Assembly: GCA_937924505.1 (NCBI GenBank)
Contig: CALDSR010000019.1
Location: forward strand, 1 to 64,000
Reading direction: 5' to 3'
DNA: 64,000 bases
Source of the DNA: an uncultured Granulosicoccus sp.
GTDB lineage: Bacteria > Pseudomonadota > Gammaproteobacteria > Granulosicoccales > Granulosicoccaceae
The notes below the pieces were generated by a model that saw only the letters and a program-made list of their open reading frames with translations, was not told where the DNA came from and ran no database searches. This document shows, piece by piece, positions 18,367-27,759 of the stretch (positions are counted from its first letter, which is position 1; every line of letters begins with the position of its first letter). A program made the position numbers and the translations under genes.

Positions 18367-19299
18367 TCAGAACGCGACCCTGTCGCCACCTTTCAGATCG
18401 AGCATCTCTCTTGCCTCATCAGGTGATGCAACTTCACAGCCGAGATCTTCGACAATTCGTCGGATCTTTGCAACTTGCTCTGCATTACTTTGTGCAAGTT
18501 TGCCGCGTGAGATAAACAGGCTGTCTTCCAAACCAACGCGTACGTTGCCACCCATCTGGCTGGCCGTTGTCGCCAGTGGCATTTGCGCGCCACCAGCACC
18601 GAGCACAGACCAACGGTAATCGTTGCCAAAAAGTCGATCGGCAGTTCGCTTCATGAAAATCAAGTTATCGACTTCCGGGCCGATGCCGCCAAGAATTCCA
18701 AAAATAAATTGGATAAAGACTGGAGCCTTGAACAAACCGGTATCCATTCCGAATTTAAGGTTATAGAGATGGCCAACGTCGTAGCATTCGTGTTCGAACT
18801 TGACGCCGTGTTTTCCACCCAGGGCTTCAGCGACCGTTTTTATATCTCTGAATGTATTGCGAAAAATATACGTGTCCGAATTTTCAACGTACTCTTTCTC
18901 CCAATCATGCTTCCATTCGTCATAGCGGCCTGCAAGCGGATGAAATGAAAAATTCATCGATCCCATGTTCAGTGAACACATTTCAGGTGAAAACCGATTC
19001 GCTGGGGCTATGCGATCTTCAATCGTGGTTTTGAGGCTGCCGCCAGTGGAGATATTCACCACAGCGTCAGTGGATTGTTTAATACGCTGTAAAAAGGGCG
19101 TAAAGTCATCAGGGTTTATCGATACCGATCCGTCGTTTGGGTTCCTCGCATGCAAATGCAAGATCGAGGCGCCGGCTTCCGAGGCGTCGATTGCCTGCCT
19201 GGCAATATCGTCCGCCGTATAGGGAAGTGCGTCCGACATGGTTGGTGTGTGAATCGCACCGGTTACTGCGCAGGTAATAATGGTTTTGTTGCGAGCCAT
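18367..19299 (-). CDS. BKACE (DUF849) beta-keto acid cleavage enzyme
   Basis: 310-residue TIM-barrel, Zn-dependent enzyme of the 3-keto-5-aminohexanoate cleavage family. These enzymes react a beta-keto acid with acetyl-CoA to give acetoacetate and a new acyl-CoA. Family motifs are present: ITCAVTGAIHTP, ILHLHARNPNDG (His pair for Zn), INISTGGS-type strand, FEHECYD and GGNVRVGLEDSLFI. The substrate is set by a few pocket residues and is unknown here. It is the last gene of the ten-gene operon, 3 bases behind livM. The dehydrogenases upstream would supply the keto acid. Confidence 0.9.
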   Translation of the reverse strand: MARNKTIITCAVTGAIHTPTMSDALPYTADDIARQAIDASEAGASILHLHARNPNDGSVSINPDDFTPFLQRIKQSTDAVVNISTGGSLKTTIEDRIAPANRFSPEMCSLNMGSMNFSFHPLAGRYDEWKHDWEKEYVENSDTYIFRNTFRDIKTVAEALGGKHGVKFEHECYDVGHLYNLKFGMDTGLFKAPVFIQFIFGILGGIGPEVDNLIFMKRTADRLFGNDYRWSVLGAGGAQMPLATTASQMGGNVRVGLEDSLFISRGKLAQSNAEQVAKIRRIVEDLGCEVASPDEAREMLDLKGGDRVAF

Positions 19300-19302
19300 T
19301 GT

Positions 19303-20310
19303 TCATTCCTTTTTAAATATAACCCGACGTGTCATCGGAAATAGTTCAATACCAAAACGGCTGTTCACAAATCCCCAGATTCCTTTGGGTGCAAATAGCA
19401 TGATTACAATCGCTGTCGCGCCAAGAATCATTAAGTAAAGTGTGCCGAGATCTGCCAATGTTTCACGCAATAAAAAGTAGAGCAGCGTGCCGATGATCGG
19501 ACCTTCAAGCGTGCCGATTCCGCCAATTACCACGATGAAGATCACGAAAGCTGTCCAGTCATTAACACTAAAGGCAGCATCCGGGCTGATACGTAGTTTC
19601 TGCATGAATATCAAGGCTCCGAGCGCAGCGGTGAGACCAGCTGTGAACACGTAAACCATGAATTTCGTGCGCCAAATATTTATGCCAAGAGACTCTGCAG
19701 CCAGTTCATTGTCTCTGATAGCGGTCATTGCGAGACCAGTCCGGGAGCGTAAAAATAAAAATATCAATCCCATCGTCAATATCAGTACCGCCAGAGCTGC
19801 CCAGTAGCTCAAGCTCTCTCGAGCCGATCGATTTGCTGCGATGGATTTGACAACGGTGACGGGTAGGCTGGTACCGGAACCACCACCCAAGGACGTCATT
19901 TGTGCCGAAGTTAAGCGAAACACTTCAGCGACAACCCAGGTACCTATCGCAAAGTAGGCCCCGTGCAGTCTGAAAATAAGGGCGGCTACCGGTATTGCGA
20001 TGATCATGCCGCTAAGTGCCACGACGGGTAAAAGTGCGAGGGGTGTTATGCCGGTATTTATGGCCAATGCGAACAATAGGTATCCCCCAAAACCGACATA
20101 GGCTTGTTGGCCCACGGAAACCAGCCCAGCGTAACCGGCTAGTAGATTCCATAGGTACGCTAACCCGAGATACAAAAAGATCTCACTTAAAAAGCGTAAA
20201 TCTGCACGCCCAGCCCACAAAGGTGCCGTAGCAAGTACGATCAATGCAATTGCAACTACCAACAGAAAAGCGCTGCTACTGGCAGAATTTCTTGTGATTA
20301 CGGTATTCAA
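19303..20310 (-). CDS. livM: Branched-chain amino acid-type ABC transporter permease (LivM)
   Basis: Second membrane permease of a Liv/HAAT importer, with many hydrophobic helices. It shows the family motifs LAGYAGLVSVGQQAYVGFGGY, the SRTGLAMTAIRDNELAAESLGIN coupling loop and GGIGTLEGPIIGT. The upstream frame is open for another 50 codons inside livH. The TTG at 20310, which overlaps the livH stop as TTGA, gives the normal length (335 residues) and N-terminus. Operon context suggests the cargo is the compound degraded by the adjacent enzymes, not necessarily an amino acid. Confidence 0.9.
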   Translation of the reverse strand: MNTVITRNSASSSAFLLVVAIALIVLATAPLWAGRADLRFLSEIFLYLGLAYLWNLLAGYAGLVSVGQQAYVGFGGYLLFALAINTGITPLALLPVVALSGMIIAIPVAALIFRLHGAYFAIGTWVVAEVFRLTSAQMTSLGGGSGTSLPVTVVKSIAANRSARESLSYWAALAVLILTMGLIFLFLRSRTGLAMTAIRDNELAAESLGINIWRTKFMVYVFTAGLTAALGALIFMQKLRISPDAAFSVNDWTAFVIFIVVIGGIGTLEGPIIGTLLYFLLRETLADLGTLYLMILGATAIVIMLFAPKGIWGFVNSRFGIELFPMTRRVIFKKE

Positions 20311-21170
20311 TGTGAAACCTTCGGGAACAAGCCGGTCGGGCGCACCGCAAGAACTGCCAGAAAGGCACAGTGCCCTGCGAGCTGTTGCCAACCGGGATTT
20401 ATTTGCGCGCCTATTCCTTGTGCGACGCCGAGTATGATGCCGCCAATCAAGGTGCCCCATAAATTGCCCAGACCGCCAATTATCACGGCCTCGAATCCGA
20501 ATATGAGTCTTGCGGGGCCGCCGGCAGGATCGAACGCTGTCCGAGTTCCCAGAAAAATCCCGGCGATGGCAACGACGGCTAGTGAGAGTGCCATTGCCAT
20601 GCTGAATATGTGTTTTTTGTTAAGCCCCATTAGCTGTGCGATATCAGCGTTATCGGATGTTGCTCTAAAGGCCCGACCCAGTGCGGTGTGATAAAAGATC
20701 CACTGCAAACCAGCGATAACCGTTATTGCAACAATGAACATGAGTAAGGGCAGCAGGCCAATGTTCAGCGAACCCAATGGAAGACTGGCAGTTTCAAGTG
20801 ATCCGGCGTTCAGCTTTTGTGGATCTGCGCTAAATACCTCGAGCAATCCGTTTTGCAGAATTACGGACAGCCCGAATGTCACTAATAATGGCGGCAGGAT
20901 GTCGTTGCCCATTGTTCTGTCGAGTACCACGTACTGAAGGCCGTATCCTAATAAGGCCATCATCGGGATGACGATGATCAGCGATAGGAGTGGGTGCATC
21001 TCAAGCGTGGTGGTAACCACCAATCCAATAAAGGCGGCCAGTACAATCAAGTCGCCATGTGCGATATTGACCAAGCGCATAATGCCGAAAATGAGTGACA
21101 GACCTGCGGCGAACAAGGCGTACAAGCCGCCGATCAGAACACCTTGAATAATTGCGTTTACCCAAACCAT
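20307..21170 (-). CDS. livH: Branched-chain amino acid-type ABC transporter permease (LivH)
   Basis: 287-residue inner-membrane permease. It begins NAIIQGVLIGGLYALFAAGLSLIFGIMRLVNIAHGDL, the hallmark of LivH, and has the coupling loop LGRAFRATSDNADIAQLMGLN and GGLGNLWGTLIGG near the end. It starts 5 bases after livF and ends in a 4-bp overlap with livM. Confidence 0.92.
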   Translation of the reverse strand: MVWVNAIIQGVLIGGLYALFAAGLSLIFGIMRLVNIAHGDLIVLAAFIGLVVTTTLEMHPLLSLIIVIPMMALLGYGLQYVVLDRTMGNDILPPLLVTFGLSVILQNGLLEVFSADPQKLNAGSLETASLPLGSLNIGLLPLLMFIVAITVIAGLQWIFYHTALGRAFRATSDNADIAQLMGLNKKHIFSMAMALSLAVVAIAGIFLGTRTAFDPAGGPARLIFGFEAVIIGGLGNLWGTLIGGIILGVAQGIGAQINPGWQQLAGHCAFLAVLAVRPTGLFPKVSH

Positions 21171-21175
21171 TCTTT

Positions 21176-21868
21176 TTATATTCCGAAATATGCTTGACTG
21201 ATTTCGTCACGATTAGCCGAATCAGTTGACCCGCTAAGCGTTATTCTGCCCTCTGACATGCAATAGTACCGATCGGCAATCGTCAACGCCCGGTTCAAAT
21301 CCTGCTCGACGACAACAGCGCTGAGGCCGTTACTGATAATGTCGGGCAGGGCCTCGTAAATTTGATTGATGACAATAGGCGCCAGACCGAGACTGATCTC
21401 GTCGAAAAGAATAATGTCGGGGTTTGCCATCAGTGCGCGACCGATGGCAACCATTTGTTGTTGCCCGCCGGACAATGTTGTTGACCCCTGCAATCGTCGT
21501 TCGCCCAGAATTGGAAATAATTCATACACTTGTTTCAAATTCCAAAAACCCTGGCGTTTGCTTTGAGCGCCGATTCTGAGATTTTCCTCGACGCTCAGTG
21601 ATGGAAACAGCTGTCGGCCTTCTGGCACCATTGCGATGCCCAGTTTTGCGATTTGATCAGCTCTCATGTCGCCGATCGGCGTCTTTTGCCAAAGCACCAT
21701 ATTGCGTTCACACGGTATCAACCCCGTAATCGTACGCATCGCCGTTGTTTTGCCGGCACCGTTAGCACCGATTAACGAAACGACTTCGTTGCTGTTCACC
21801 GTTATATCAATGCCAAACAGTGCCTGAAAGTCACCGTAGAAACTGGCAAGCTCACGTGTCTCAAGCAT
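21176..21868 (-). CDS. livF: Liv-type ABC transporter ATP-binding protein (LivF)
   Basis: 230-residue ATPase with Walker A GANGAGKT, signature LSGGQQQMVAIGRALM and Walker B IILFDEISLGLAP, matching the LivF subfamily. I chose ATG 21868 (MLETRELASFYGD), which overlaps the livG stop by 8 bp. The frame stays open to 21901 but would add a non-family tail. It pairs with livG to power the LivHM permease. Confidence 0.92.
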   Translation of the reverse strand: MLETRELASFYGDFQALFGIDITVNSNEVVSLIGANGAGKTTAMRTITGLIPCERNMVLWQKTPIGDMRADQIAKLGIAMVPEGRQLFPSLSVEENLRIGAQSKRQGFWNLKQVYELFPILGERRLQGSTTLSGGQQQMVAIGRALMANPDIILFDEISLGLAPIVINQIYEALPDIISNGLSAVVVEQDLNRALTIADRYYCMSEGRITLSGSTDSANRDEISQAYFGI

Positions 21869-22589
21869 CGACTGCAATGCCCATGTAGTTTTCCTGGACA
21901 ACTTTGCTGGCCATTACCGATGTGGGTTCTCCATCAGCGATTACCTTCCCGAAATCGAGGACAATCAGTCTGTCCACAACCGCTAATAGCGCATGAACAA
22001 TGTGCTCTATCCAGATGATGGTAACGCCTTCACGGCGAATACTCTGAATAGTTTCAATAAGCGACTGGCATTCCTTATCTGTCAATCCACCGGCAATTTC
22101 ATCCAAAAGCAATAGTGCTGGATTGGATGCAAGTGCGCGCGTAAGCTCGAGCCGTTTACGTTCCAAAAGAGTAAGAGAGCCCGCAACCGTGTTTGCTTGA
22201 TCAAGTAAACCCGTTTTTCGCAAGGCATCAATACATTGAGATTCTGCCTTTTTCATCGGTAGTCGTGCACCGTGAGAAGCTGCAACCAATGCATTCTCAT
22301 AAACCGACATGGCGGAGAAGGGTTGCGGTATTTGAAAAGAACGGGCGATGCCGCCATGACAACGTGAGGCACTACTAAGCTTTGTAATGTCACGATGCTG
22401 GAAGTGAATGTTCCCAGAGTCTGGCTGCATGGTGCCCGTGACTAAATTGAACAATGACGTTTTCCCCGCGCCATTGGGGCCAATGATTCCAACAGCTTCT
22501 CCTTTGGAAATGGAGAAGCTGATGTCGTCAGCGACTGTGACGCTGCCGAACGATTTCGACAGCCCACAACATTGCAGCAGTTCGCTCAC
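21861..22589 (-). CDS. livG: Liv-type ABC transporter ATP-binding protein (LivG)
   Basis: 242-residue ATPase with Walker A GPNGAGKT. The signature region is degenerate, reading LTLLERKRLELTRALA, as is normal in LivG, and Walker B is LLLLDEIAGGLTDKE. The C-terminal extension ENYMGI is also LivG-like. It lies 3 bases behind the binding-protein gene. Confidence 0.92.
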   Translation of the reverse strand: MSELLQCCGLSKSFGSVTVADDISFSISKGEAVGIIGPNGAGKTSLFNLVTGTMQPDSGNIHFQHRDITKLSSASRCHGGIARSFQIPQPFSAMSVYENALVAASHGARLPMKKAESQCIDALRKTGLLDQANTVAGSLTLLERKRLELTRALASNPALLLLDEIAGGLTDKECQSLIETIQSIRREGVTIIWIEHIVHALLAVVDRLIVLDFGKVIADGEPTSVMASKVVQENYMGIAVDA

Positions 22590-22592
22590 GCG

Positions 22593-23864
22593 TCAAGCAA
22601 GTAGTTTCAACTCGCCGCCAACGGGAATTTCAGGCGCCTCGGAATTAGTCGTAATGACCAACTCCATCTTGTCACCCTGTTTTTGCCATTGACCTGCAAC
22701 CAAAGGTGTCTTGGTCACGTTCTTGACAGGGCCATTTGACCAATCGACCTTGCCAACGACGGTGGACATATTGGTTCCAGCAATAGCGGATACGATTGCC
22801 GCGGGGTCCTCAAGATCTTCAGCCCGAGAAACAACGTCCTTCAACACCTCGAACAAGGCGTGCTTGAAGCCGATGGGTTGCGTCCATGGTCGTCCGGTAT
22901 CTGCGGTAAAGGAGTCCGCGAGCGTCTTGGCAGATTCGTTGGTGAGTGAAGACGTAAACGGATGGTTGGGGGACCACCAAATCTCTGACGTCAGACCGTC
23001 TCCTCGATCACCGAGCGACTCTATAACTGAAGGGAACAACAAAGCCTTGCCAATGGTGACCACCTTCGGCCTGAAGTCCTGTTGCGCTGCCTGTGACCAG
23101 AATGTCGCGAAGTCGGGCGGTATCATATTGCCGGTGACAATTTCACAGCCTGCTTCCTTGAAGGCAGATATGAAACTGGAGAAGTCATCGTTGAGCGGTT
23201 GATAACGACCCGGATCGATCAAGTCATACCCATTCGCCTTTAGTGGCGGTGGCAGTCCAAGTTTTGCATCCCCCCATGCATTGCCATCGGCGTCGTTGGG
23301 AAATATTCCCGCGACTGTTTTACCTACACCTGCGCTGTCCCAGAGCGCAAGAAAGTTGGCAATGACATCTTCCAGTCCCCAAAAGAAATGATAGGTGTAT
23401 TCAAAGCCTTCGGCGGGATTTCCGTTTCGACCGAAAAAGTACGGCTGCCACGGACAATCGGTGGTGATGCAAGGTACTTCATTCACTTCGCACTGATCTG
23501 CAACCGGGTTGATGGTGTCCGGTGTTGATGCGGCGACCATAATGTCTATTTCTTCGCCGAGGATGAGATCGGCTGCTACTTCGGCGGCCCGATTTGGATT
23601 TGATTGACTATCTTTGGAAATGATTTCAATGTCATACGTCTTCCCATTATTCTCTACTCCAGCCGATAGAGCTGCTTGTACGCCATTGAGTACAAAGTCA
23701 TCAGCTTCGGCGAATGCGGCTAGCGGACCTGTTTTCGGGCTAACAAAGCCGACTCGAATTTTCGGGTTGGCTGCATAGGCCTTAGTGTGGTTTAGAATCG
23801 CGGGGGCGGCGATTGCAGCACCGATACCCTTGAGTACAGTGCGTCGTGAAGTTGATATTTTCAT
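22593..23864 (-). CDS. ABC transporter substrate-binding protein (Liv/amide type), Tat-exported
   Basis: 423-residue periplasmic binding protein of the Leu/Ile/Val-amide type, with KIRVGFVSPKTGPLAAFAEAD at the start of the mature part. The leader has a twin-arginine motif (SRRTVLKG) and a hydrophobic stretch, so export is probably by Tat, which is seen in some binding proteins of this clan. A strong ribosome site (GGAGGAA) precedes the ATG. Unlike the other importers of this window, no hairpin separates it from the next transporter gene, only 3 bp. The ligand is unknown. Confidence 0.9.
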   Translation of the reverse strand: MKISTSRRTVLKGIGAAIAAPAILNHTKAYAANPKIRVGFVSPKTGPLAAFAEADDFVLNGVQAALSAGVENNGKTYDIEIISKDSQSNPNRAAEVAADLILGEEIDIMVAASTPDTINPVADQCEVNEVPCITTDCPWQPYFFGRNGNPAEGFEYTYHFFWGLEDVIANFLALWDSAGVGKTVAGIFPNDADGNAWGDAKLGLPPPLKANGYDLIDPGRYQPLNDDFSSFISAFKEAGCEIVTGNMIPPDFATFWSQAAQQDFRPKVVTIGKALLFPSVIESLGDRGDGLTSEIWWSPNHPFTSSLTNESAKTLADSFTADTGRPWTQPIGFKHALFEVLKDVVSRAEDLEDPAAIVSAIAGTNMSTVVGKVDWSNGPVKNVTKTPLVAGQWQKQGDKMELVITTNSEAPEIPVGGELKLLA

Positions 23865-23915
23865 TGATTCCTCCGGTGGTACTTCAATTAAATATGTGTG
23901 TAGTATTTATTTTGT

Positions 23916-24839
23916 CTATTCCAGAATTTTCTCAAGTTCCAGTAAATGCTTCGACACTCTTTGCGCTGTCTTTTTAGAATCTGTTGACGACCACTTACTA
24001 AAGCCTTCACCTGTTTTCATTCCAAGTTTGCCGCTGTCTACCAATGATTTGAGTAGGGCTGAAGGCTGAGGTGAGCGTTCAAGGTCATGCAGCACTTGTT
24101 CATGTATGGCATACGTCAAATCTGTTCCGACCAAATCGGCGTTTTCGAGTGGTCCGAGAACGGACAGTCGTCGACCAAAACTCTCCCTGACGACAAGATC
24201 CACCGCATCGGCAGTGCAAATGCCGTTTTCGACCAGGCTTATCGCTTCACGCCATAACGCATGCTGTAGTCGGTTGCCGATAAATCCCGGTACATCTTTT
24301 TCCACTCGGACGGGTGATTTGCCGGATGATTCAAGCAACGCATAAGTGCGTTCGATGATGTCATCGTTGGTCCATTGAGTGCGGATGATCTCTACCAGCG
24401 GTATGATATGTGGTGGGTTCCACCAATGCGTGCCTACTGCACGCTCTGGCGTTTTTAGCTCTTTCATGATGTTGCTTATCGGAATAACCGATGTGTTTGA
24501 CGCTAAAACACAGTTAGCTGGTGTCGCTTTTTCCAACTCAGCAAACAAACTTTGTTTCAGTGCAAGATTCTCGGGCGCAGCTTCAAAAACGAACTCAGCA
24601 TTGCTGACGGCATTGACGAGCTTTGGCTGAATCGCGATGTAATCCAGAACGGCAGGAATCTCGCTTTGCGGTACACGCAGGTTGACCAACGATTCCTTAA
24701 CTCGATCATGGAGTGAAACCAGCGCTTTTTCATCTGGGTCCTGAACGATTACTTGATGCCCGTGTCTTGCGAAAACCAATGCAATGCCGTGACCCATCAG
24801 CCCGGCGCCTATAACCGTGATGTTTGACACCTTGTTCAT
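23916..24839 (-). CDS. 3-hydroxyacyl-CoA dehydrogenase family protein
   Basis: 307-residue NAD-dependent dehydrogenase. The N-terminal Rossmann motif is GAGLMGHGIA, followed by FEAAPENLALK, ASNTSVIP and GTHWWNPPHIIPLVEI. The C-terminal helical domain has DVPGFIGNRLQHALWREA. Proteins of this size with HWWNPP are often dehydrogenases of free beta-hydroxy acids, such as L-carnitine or L-gulonate, rather than of CoA esters. Association with a BKACE gene, as in carnitine catabolism, supports oxidation to a beta-keto acid. It overlaps the SDR gene by 4 bp. Confidence 0.85.
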   Translation of the reverse strand: MNKVSNITVIGAGLMGHGIALVFARHGHQVIVQDPDEKALVSLHDRVKESLVNLRVPQSEIPAVLDYIAIQPKLVNAVSNAEFVFEAAPENLALKQSLFAELEKATPANCVLASNTSVIPISNIMKELKTPERAVGTHWWNPPHIIPLVEIIRTQWTNDDIIERTYALLESSGKSPVRVEKDVPGFIGNRLQHALWREAISLVENGICTADAVDLVVRESFGRRLSVLGPLENADLVGTDLTYAIHEQVLHDLERSPQPSALLKSLVDSGKLGMKTGEGFSKWSSTDSKKTAQRVSKHLLELEKILE

Positions 24840-25618
24840 CCCGCGGTGTAGCCACCGTCGGCGTACAGAATGTGGCCAGTATAAAAATCCGATGCACTTG
24901 AGGCGAGAAACAATAGAGGGCCAGCAAGATCTTCAGGCTCACCTAGCCGACCTTTTGGTACGCGAGATAAGAACCCGGCGCGTACAGCATTGGCTTGTTC
25001 ATTTTCTTCAAACATCCATGCGGTCAGTGGTGAACGAAAAACCGTTGGCGCAATAGCATTTACCGTTATGCCGCTAGGTCCGAGTTCACAACCGAGTGCT
25101 TTAGTCATGCCATCAACCGCCGCTTTGGATGAGCAGTACGCTGTGTAACCAGCAGGGTGACCCAACAGTCCGCGTGCTGAGGACACCAGGACAATTTTGC
25201 CGCCGTCGCCCTGTAACTTCATTTGCTTGGTGGCAGCGCGAGCCAGCAGCCAGCTCTGGGTTACGTTTGCATCCATGACATCTGTAAATGTTGCTGGATC
25301 CATTTCCTCAATCTTGGCAACTTTGTTCATGCCTGACGCTACCACCAATATATCGAGCCGTCCGAAAGCGTCAACGGCGGTCTGAACCATTGCCTCGCAG
25401 GCAGCTTCACTATCAGGGCGCGCATTGATTTTCTTTACCTCGGAGCACTTGGCGGCTATCTCATTGAGCGCCGCTTCGTTGCCCGCTGCCAGCACCAATT
25501 TTGCACCCGCATTGCCGAGAGTTTGCGCTGCAACACCACCGAATGCGCCGGATGCGCCGACGATAAGCGCGACTTTTCCGCTGACATCAAATAGCTTGTT
25601 TGGATCCGACAAGTTCAT
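24836..25618 (-). CDS. SDR-family oxidoreductase
   Basis: 260-residue short-chain dehydrogenase. The cofactor motif is GASGAFGG, the structural Asn-Ala-Gly region reads VVASGMN, the catalytic Ser-Tyr-Lys region is VSSARGLLGHPAGYTAYCSSK, and ADGGYTAG closes the protein. The lack of an Asp/Arg pattern after strand 2 that I can interpret leaves the NAD/NADP choice open. It overlaps both operon neighbours by 4 bp. Confidence 0.86.
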   Translation of the reverse strand: MNLSDPNKLFDVSGKVALIVGASGAFGGVAAQTLGNAGAKLVLAAGNEAALNEIAAKCSEVKKINARPDSEAACEAMVQTAVDAFGRLDILVVASGMNKVAKIEEMDPATFTDVMDANVTQSWLLARAATKQMKLQGDGGKIVLVSSARGLLGHPAGYTAYCSSKAAVDGMTKALGCELGPSGITVNAIAPTVFRSPLTAWMFEENEQANAVRAGFLSRVPKGRLGEPEDLAGPLLFLASSASDFYTGHILYADGGYTAG

Positions 25619-25965
25619 GGACGCTGACCCCCCGGGTAGGGCATGACAACCATCATCTTGGCAACGTGATTACTTCGATTTTCCAGCAATCTTTCTTCGC
25701 CCGCTGCGATAGTGCAACTGTCCATTGAACCCAAGGTGGTCACCTCGCCATCAATTGTTATTGTCATTTCGCCTTCAATGACCACATACACTTTTTCAAA
25801 CGGTGTCGCGTCCGGACCAGCCCCACCCCCGGGAAGAAACTGTGAATAACCGACCCATTGATTTTCAGGCCCACCGTCTTCAAAACCTTGCAGGCGCAGT
25901 CCTGTAACCCCCCAATGATTGGGCGCTTCATACTGCTGCGCATCACTGAAACGTTTGACTTGCAT
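25615..25965 (-). CDS. Small cupin-domain protein
   Basis: 116-residue single-domain cupin. PGGGAGPDATPFEKVYVVIEGEMTI covers the first cupin motif region with few His, and the second motif (ENRSNHVAKMMVV) keeps one His. It could be a small isomerase or hydrolase, or a sensor of the pathway compound. It sits between the cyclase and SDR genes with 1-bp and 4-bp overlaps, so it very likely acts in the same pathway. Confidence 0.75.
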   Translation of the reverse strand: MQVKRFSDAQQYEAPNHWGVTGLRLQGFEDGGPENQWVGYSQFLPGGGAGPDATPFEKVYVVIEGEMTITIDGEVTTLGSMDSCTIAAGEERLLENRSNHVAKMMVVMPYPGGQRP

Positions 25966-26804
25966 CAGAAAGATTCTCCAGCTTCAATGCGATAAGCCTG
26001 TCCTTTGTCGATCATTGCGACCAGACGAATGATGCAGCCATCGCCACGATCCCAATTCCACGGGAAAAACGAGAACGTGCAACGTTTGCCAGTGACTGCG
26101 TCCAGATCACCGCCAACGTTTTCAATGCCGAGAATGCCGTTGTTGAACAGTTTGTTGTGAACAGGCTCCCACTCCGGGAAGTCGTCTGCCCAATCACGGC
26201 CGCCGGACCATTCCTTATATTCAGCTTCGAGGTGTGGCAATATCGGGCCATTACGTTGCGGTCCAATGGCGGTTGCTAATGGGTGATCATTGGCTTGCGT
26301 GTCATGCCCAACCACCTTCACGCCTTTTTCAACTATCCAGTCGGCGGCAGAAGGGACGAGCCCGGGACAATAGGGGAAGTAATCACCATCGTCGTACACC
26401 TTGTGCCACCCGGTGTTGATGATAAGAACATCACCTTTGCGAATCGCGTGACCGCAGGCTTTCTCCAGGTCATCACCGGTAATTTGTTCCCATTTTTTCT
26501 TTGGTACTGATACCACCAAACCTGTACCAAAGAAATGCGGCAGCGGTACCTCGTCGATAAATGGAGTACCTTGTACAACATGGGCAGGCGCGTCTATATG
26601 TGTTGTGACATGCATGGTGGTTGTGATTGTCTGGCTAAGCACACCAGATTTCGCCATATAGTGTTTCCGTTCGATAGCAACATCTTTGAAGTACGGCCAA
26701 TTGGGGCATTGATATCCGAATCGATGCGACAGGTTGTAGAACTCGACACCCATGTCGTTGTTTAAATTCTCTTGAAAATCAATGCCTTTGATGTTCACAG
26801 TCAT
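25965..26804 (-). CDS. Cyclase-family metal hydrolase (kynurenine formamidase-like)
   Basis: 279-residue protein of the putative cyclase/KynB superfamily. The metal-binding motif HVTTHIDAPAH corresponds to HxGTHxDxPxH, and GDVLIINTGWHKVY, GHDTQANDHP and GIENVGGDLD are typical. The family hydrolyses amides, cyclic imides or lactones, for example N-formylkynurenine and isatin. It is the first gene of the ten-gene minus-strand operon, divergent from iclR. A ring-opening first step is plausible, though the substrate is unknown. Confidence 0.85.
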   Translation of the reverse strand: MTVNIKGIDFQENLNNDMGVEFYNLSHRFGYQCPNWPYFKDVAIERKHYMAKSGVLSQTITTTMHVTTHIDAPAHVVQGTPFIDEVPLPHFFGTGLVVSVPKKKWEQITGDDLEKACGHAIRKGDVLIINTGWHKVYDDGDYFPYCPGLVPSAADWIVEKGVKVVGHDTQANDHPLATAIGPQRNGPILPHLEAEYKEWSGGRDWADDFPEWEPVHNKLFNNGILGIENVGGDLDAVTGKRCTFSFFPWNWDRGDGCIIRLVAMIDKGQAYRIEAGESF

Positions 26805-26840
26805 GCAGCTTCTCCTAAATTCCGCTTGTATTTAGAGTGT

Positions 26841-26857
26841 GTATCGAGATACGATAC
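26841..26857. promoter_or_regulatory. GTATC/GATAC repeats, candidate IclR operator
   Basis: GTATC-GA-GATAC forms a 5-bp inverted repeat, immediately followed by a further GATAC, in the 129-bp region between the cyclase-led operon and iclR. IclR proteins typically bind short palindromes in such divergent regions. Assignment is by position only. Confidence 0.42.
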
Positions 26858-26933
26858 AACTGTACCGTTTATGCGTCAAGCATTGATCCGTAACTGAATG
26901 GGCGATAATTTAGTGCCACAACACTCCTGAAAA

Positions 26934-27704
26934 ATGAATAAAGAAATAAATCCAGAAACGCAGCGCGAAACGAATTCAGGTATTCAGGTTATATCCCGAG
27001 CAGCGTCAATACTTCGCACGATCAAGGAGCAAAACAACGGCATGAGTCTTGGGCAGATTGCCGAAAAAATCGACCTGCCTCGATCAACTGTTCAACGAAT
27101 TGTTTCAGCGTTGGAGATAGAACGGTTGCTTATATCATCGTCAAATGGCGGTGGGATTCGACTCGGGCCAGAACTGCTTTCACTCGGGGTAGCGACTCAT
27201 TACAATGTTGTCGAGCGTTGTCGTCCACATTTGGAGACGCTAATGCAACGAACCGGTGAAACCGTTGATTTGTCGGTTTTGCGCGGTAAACGTATGATAT
27301 TTCTTGATCAGATTCAGGGTACGGCCCGTCTACGAACCATTTCTTCCATAGGAGAAGAATTCCCGGTAACCACAACCGCCAATGGCCGAGCGTGTTTGGC
27401 GCAAATGAGTACTGAACACGCTAAAAGACTGGCCAGCGAAGAATGGCAAGAGTTTGGCATCAACGGTAACTGGTCAGAGTTGAAAAAGATGCTGAGCGAA
27501 ATAGAAAAAAATAATATTGCGTTTGATCTTAATGACCATACCAGCGGAATTTCCGCAGTCGGCTTCGCATTCATGAATTCCGCGCAGGAATTACACGCCA
27601 TATCCGTTCCAATTCCATCATCGCGCTATTCGGAAAAATGCGAGGATGTTATCGAGGCTCTGAAGGAGGTTCGAGCCGCTGTTCTACATGATCTTGCTTC
27701 ATGA
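26934..27704 (+). CDS. IclR-family transcriptional regulator
   Basis: 256 residues. The N-terminal winged helix has SRAASILRTIKEQNNGMSLGQIAEKIDLPRSTVQRIVSALE. The C-terminal effector domain has VDLSVLRGKRMIFLDQIQG and an AVGFAFMN segment near the pocket. The gene lies between two catabolic operons, diverging from the cyclase-BKACE operon and leading the TAXI-TRAP-sulfatase genes by 55 bp. It is the natural candidate to control both. IclR effectors are usually small acids of the pathway. Confidence 0.92.
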   Translation: MNKEINPETQRETNSGIQVISRAASILRTIKEQNNGMSLGQIAEKIDLPRSTVQRIVSALEIERLLISSSNGGGIRLGPELLSLGVATHYNVVERCRPHLETLMQRTGETVDLSVLRGKRMIFLDQIQGTARLRTISSIGEEFPVTTTANGRACLAQMSTEHAKRLASEEWQEFGINGNWSELKKMLSEIEKNNIAFDLNDHTSGISAVGFAFMNSAQELHAISVPIPSSRYSEKCEDVIEALKEVRAAVLHDLAS

Positions 27705-27759
27705 ATTAATAAAAAATCAATTGCTTTTATGTAGTCAATACCGAAATGGGAGGAAGTAA

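Noticed and set aside
18209..18619. 136-codon plus-strand frame at the end of the BKACE gene
   Set aside because: Most of it is antisense to the conserved BKACE C-terminus; its composition (Ser/Arg/Cys rich) is that of a shadow frame.
20311..20460. 50-codon N-terminal extension of livM
   Set aside because: Arg-rich and unlike any LivM N-terminus; it is the shadow of the livH 3' end. The TTG at 20310 is better placed.
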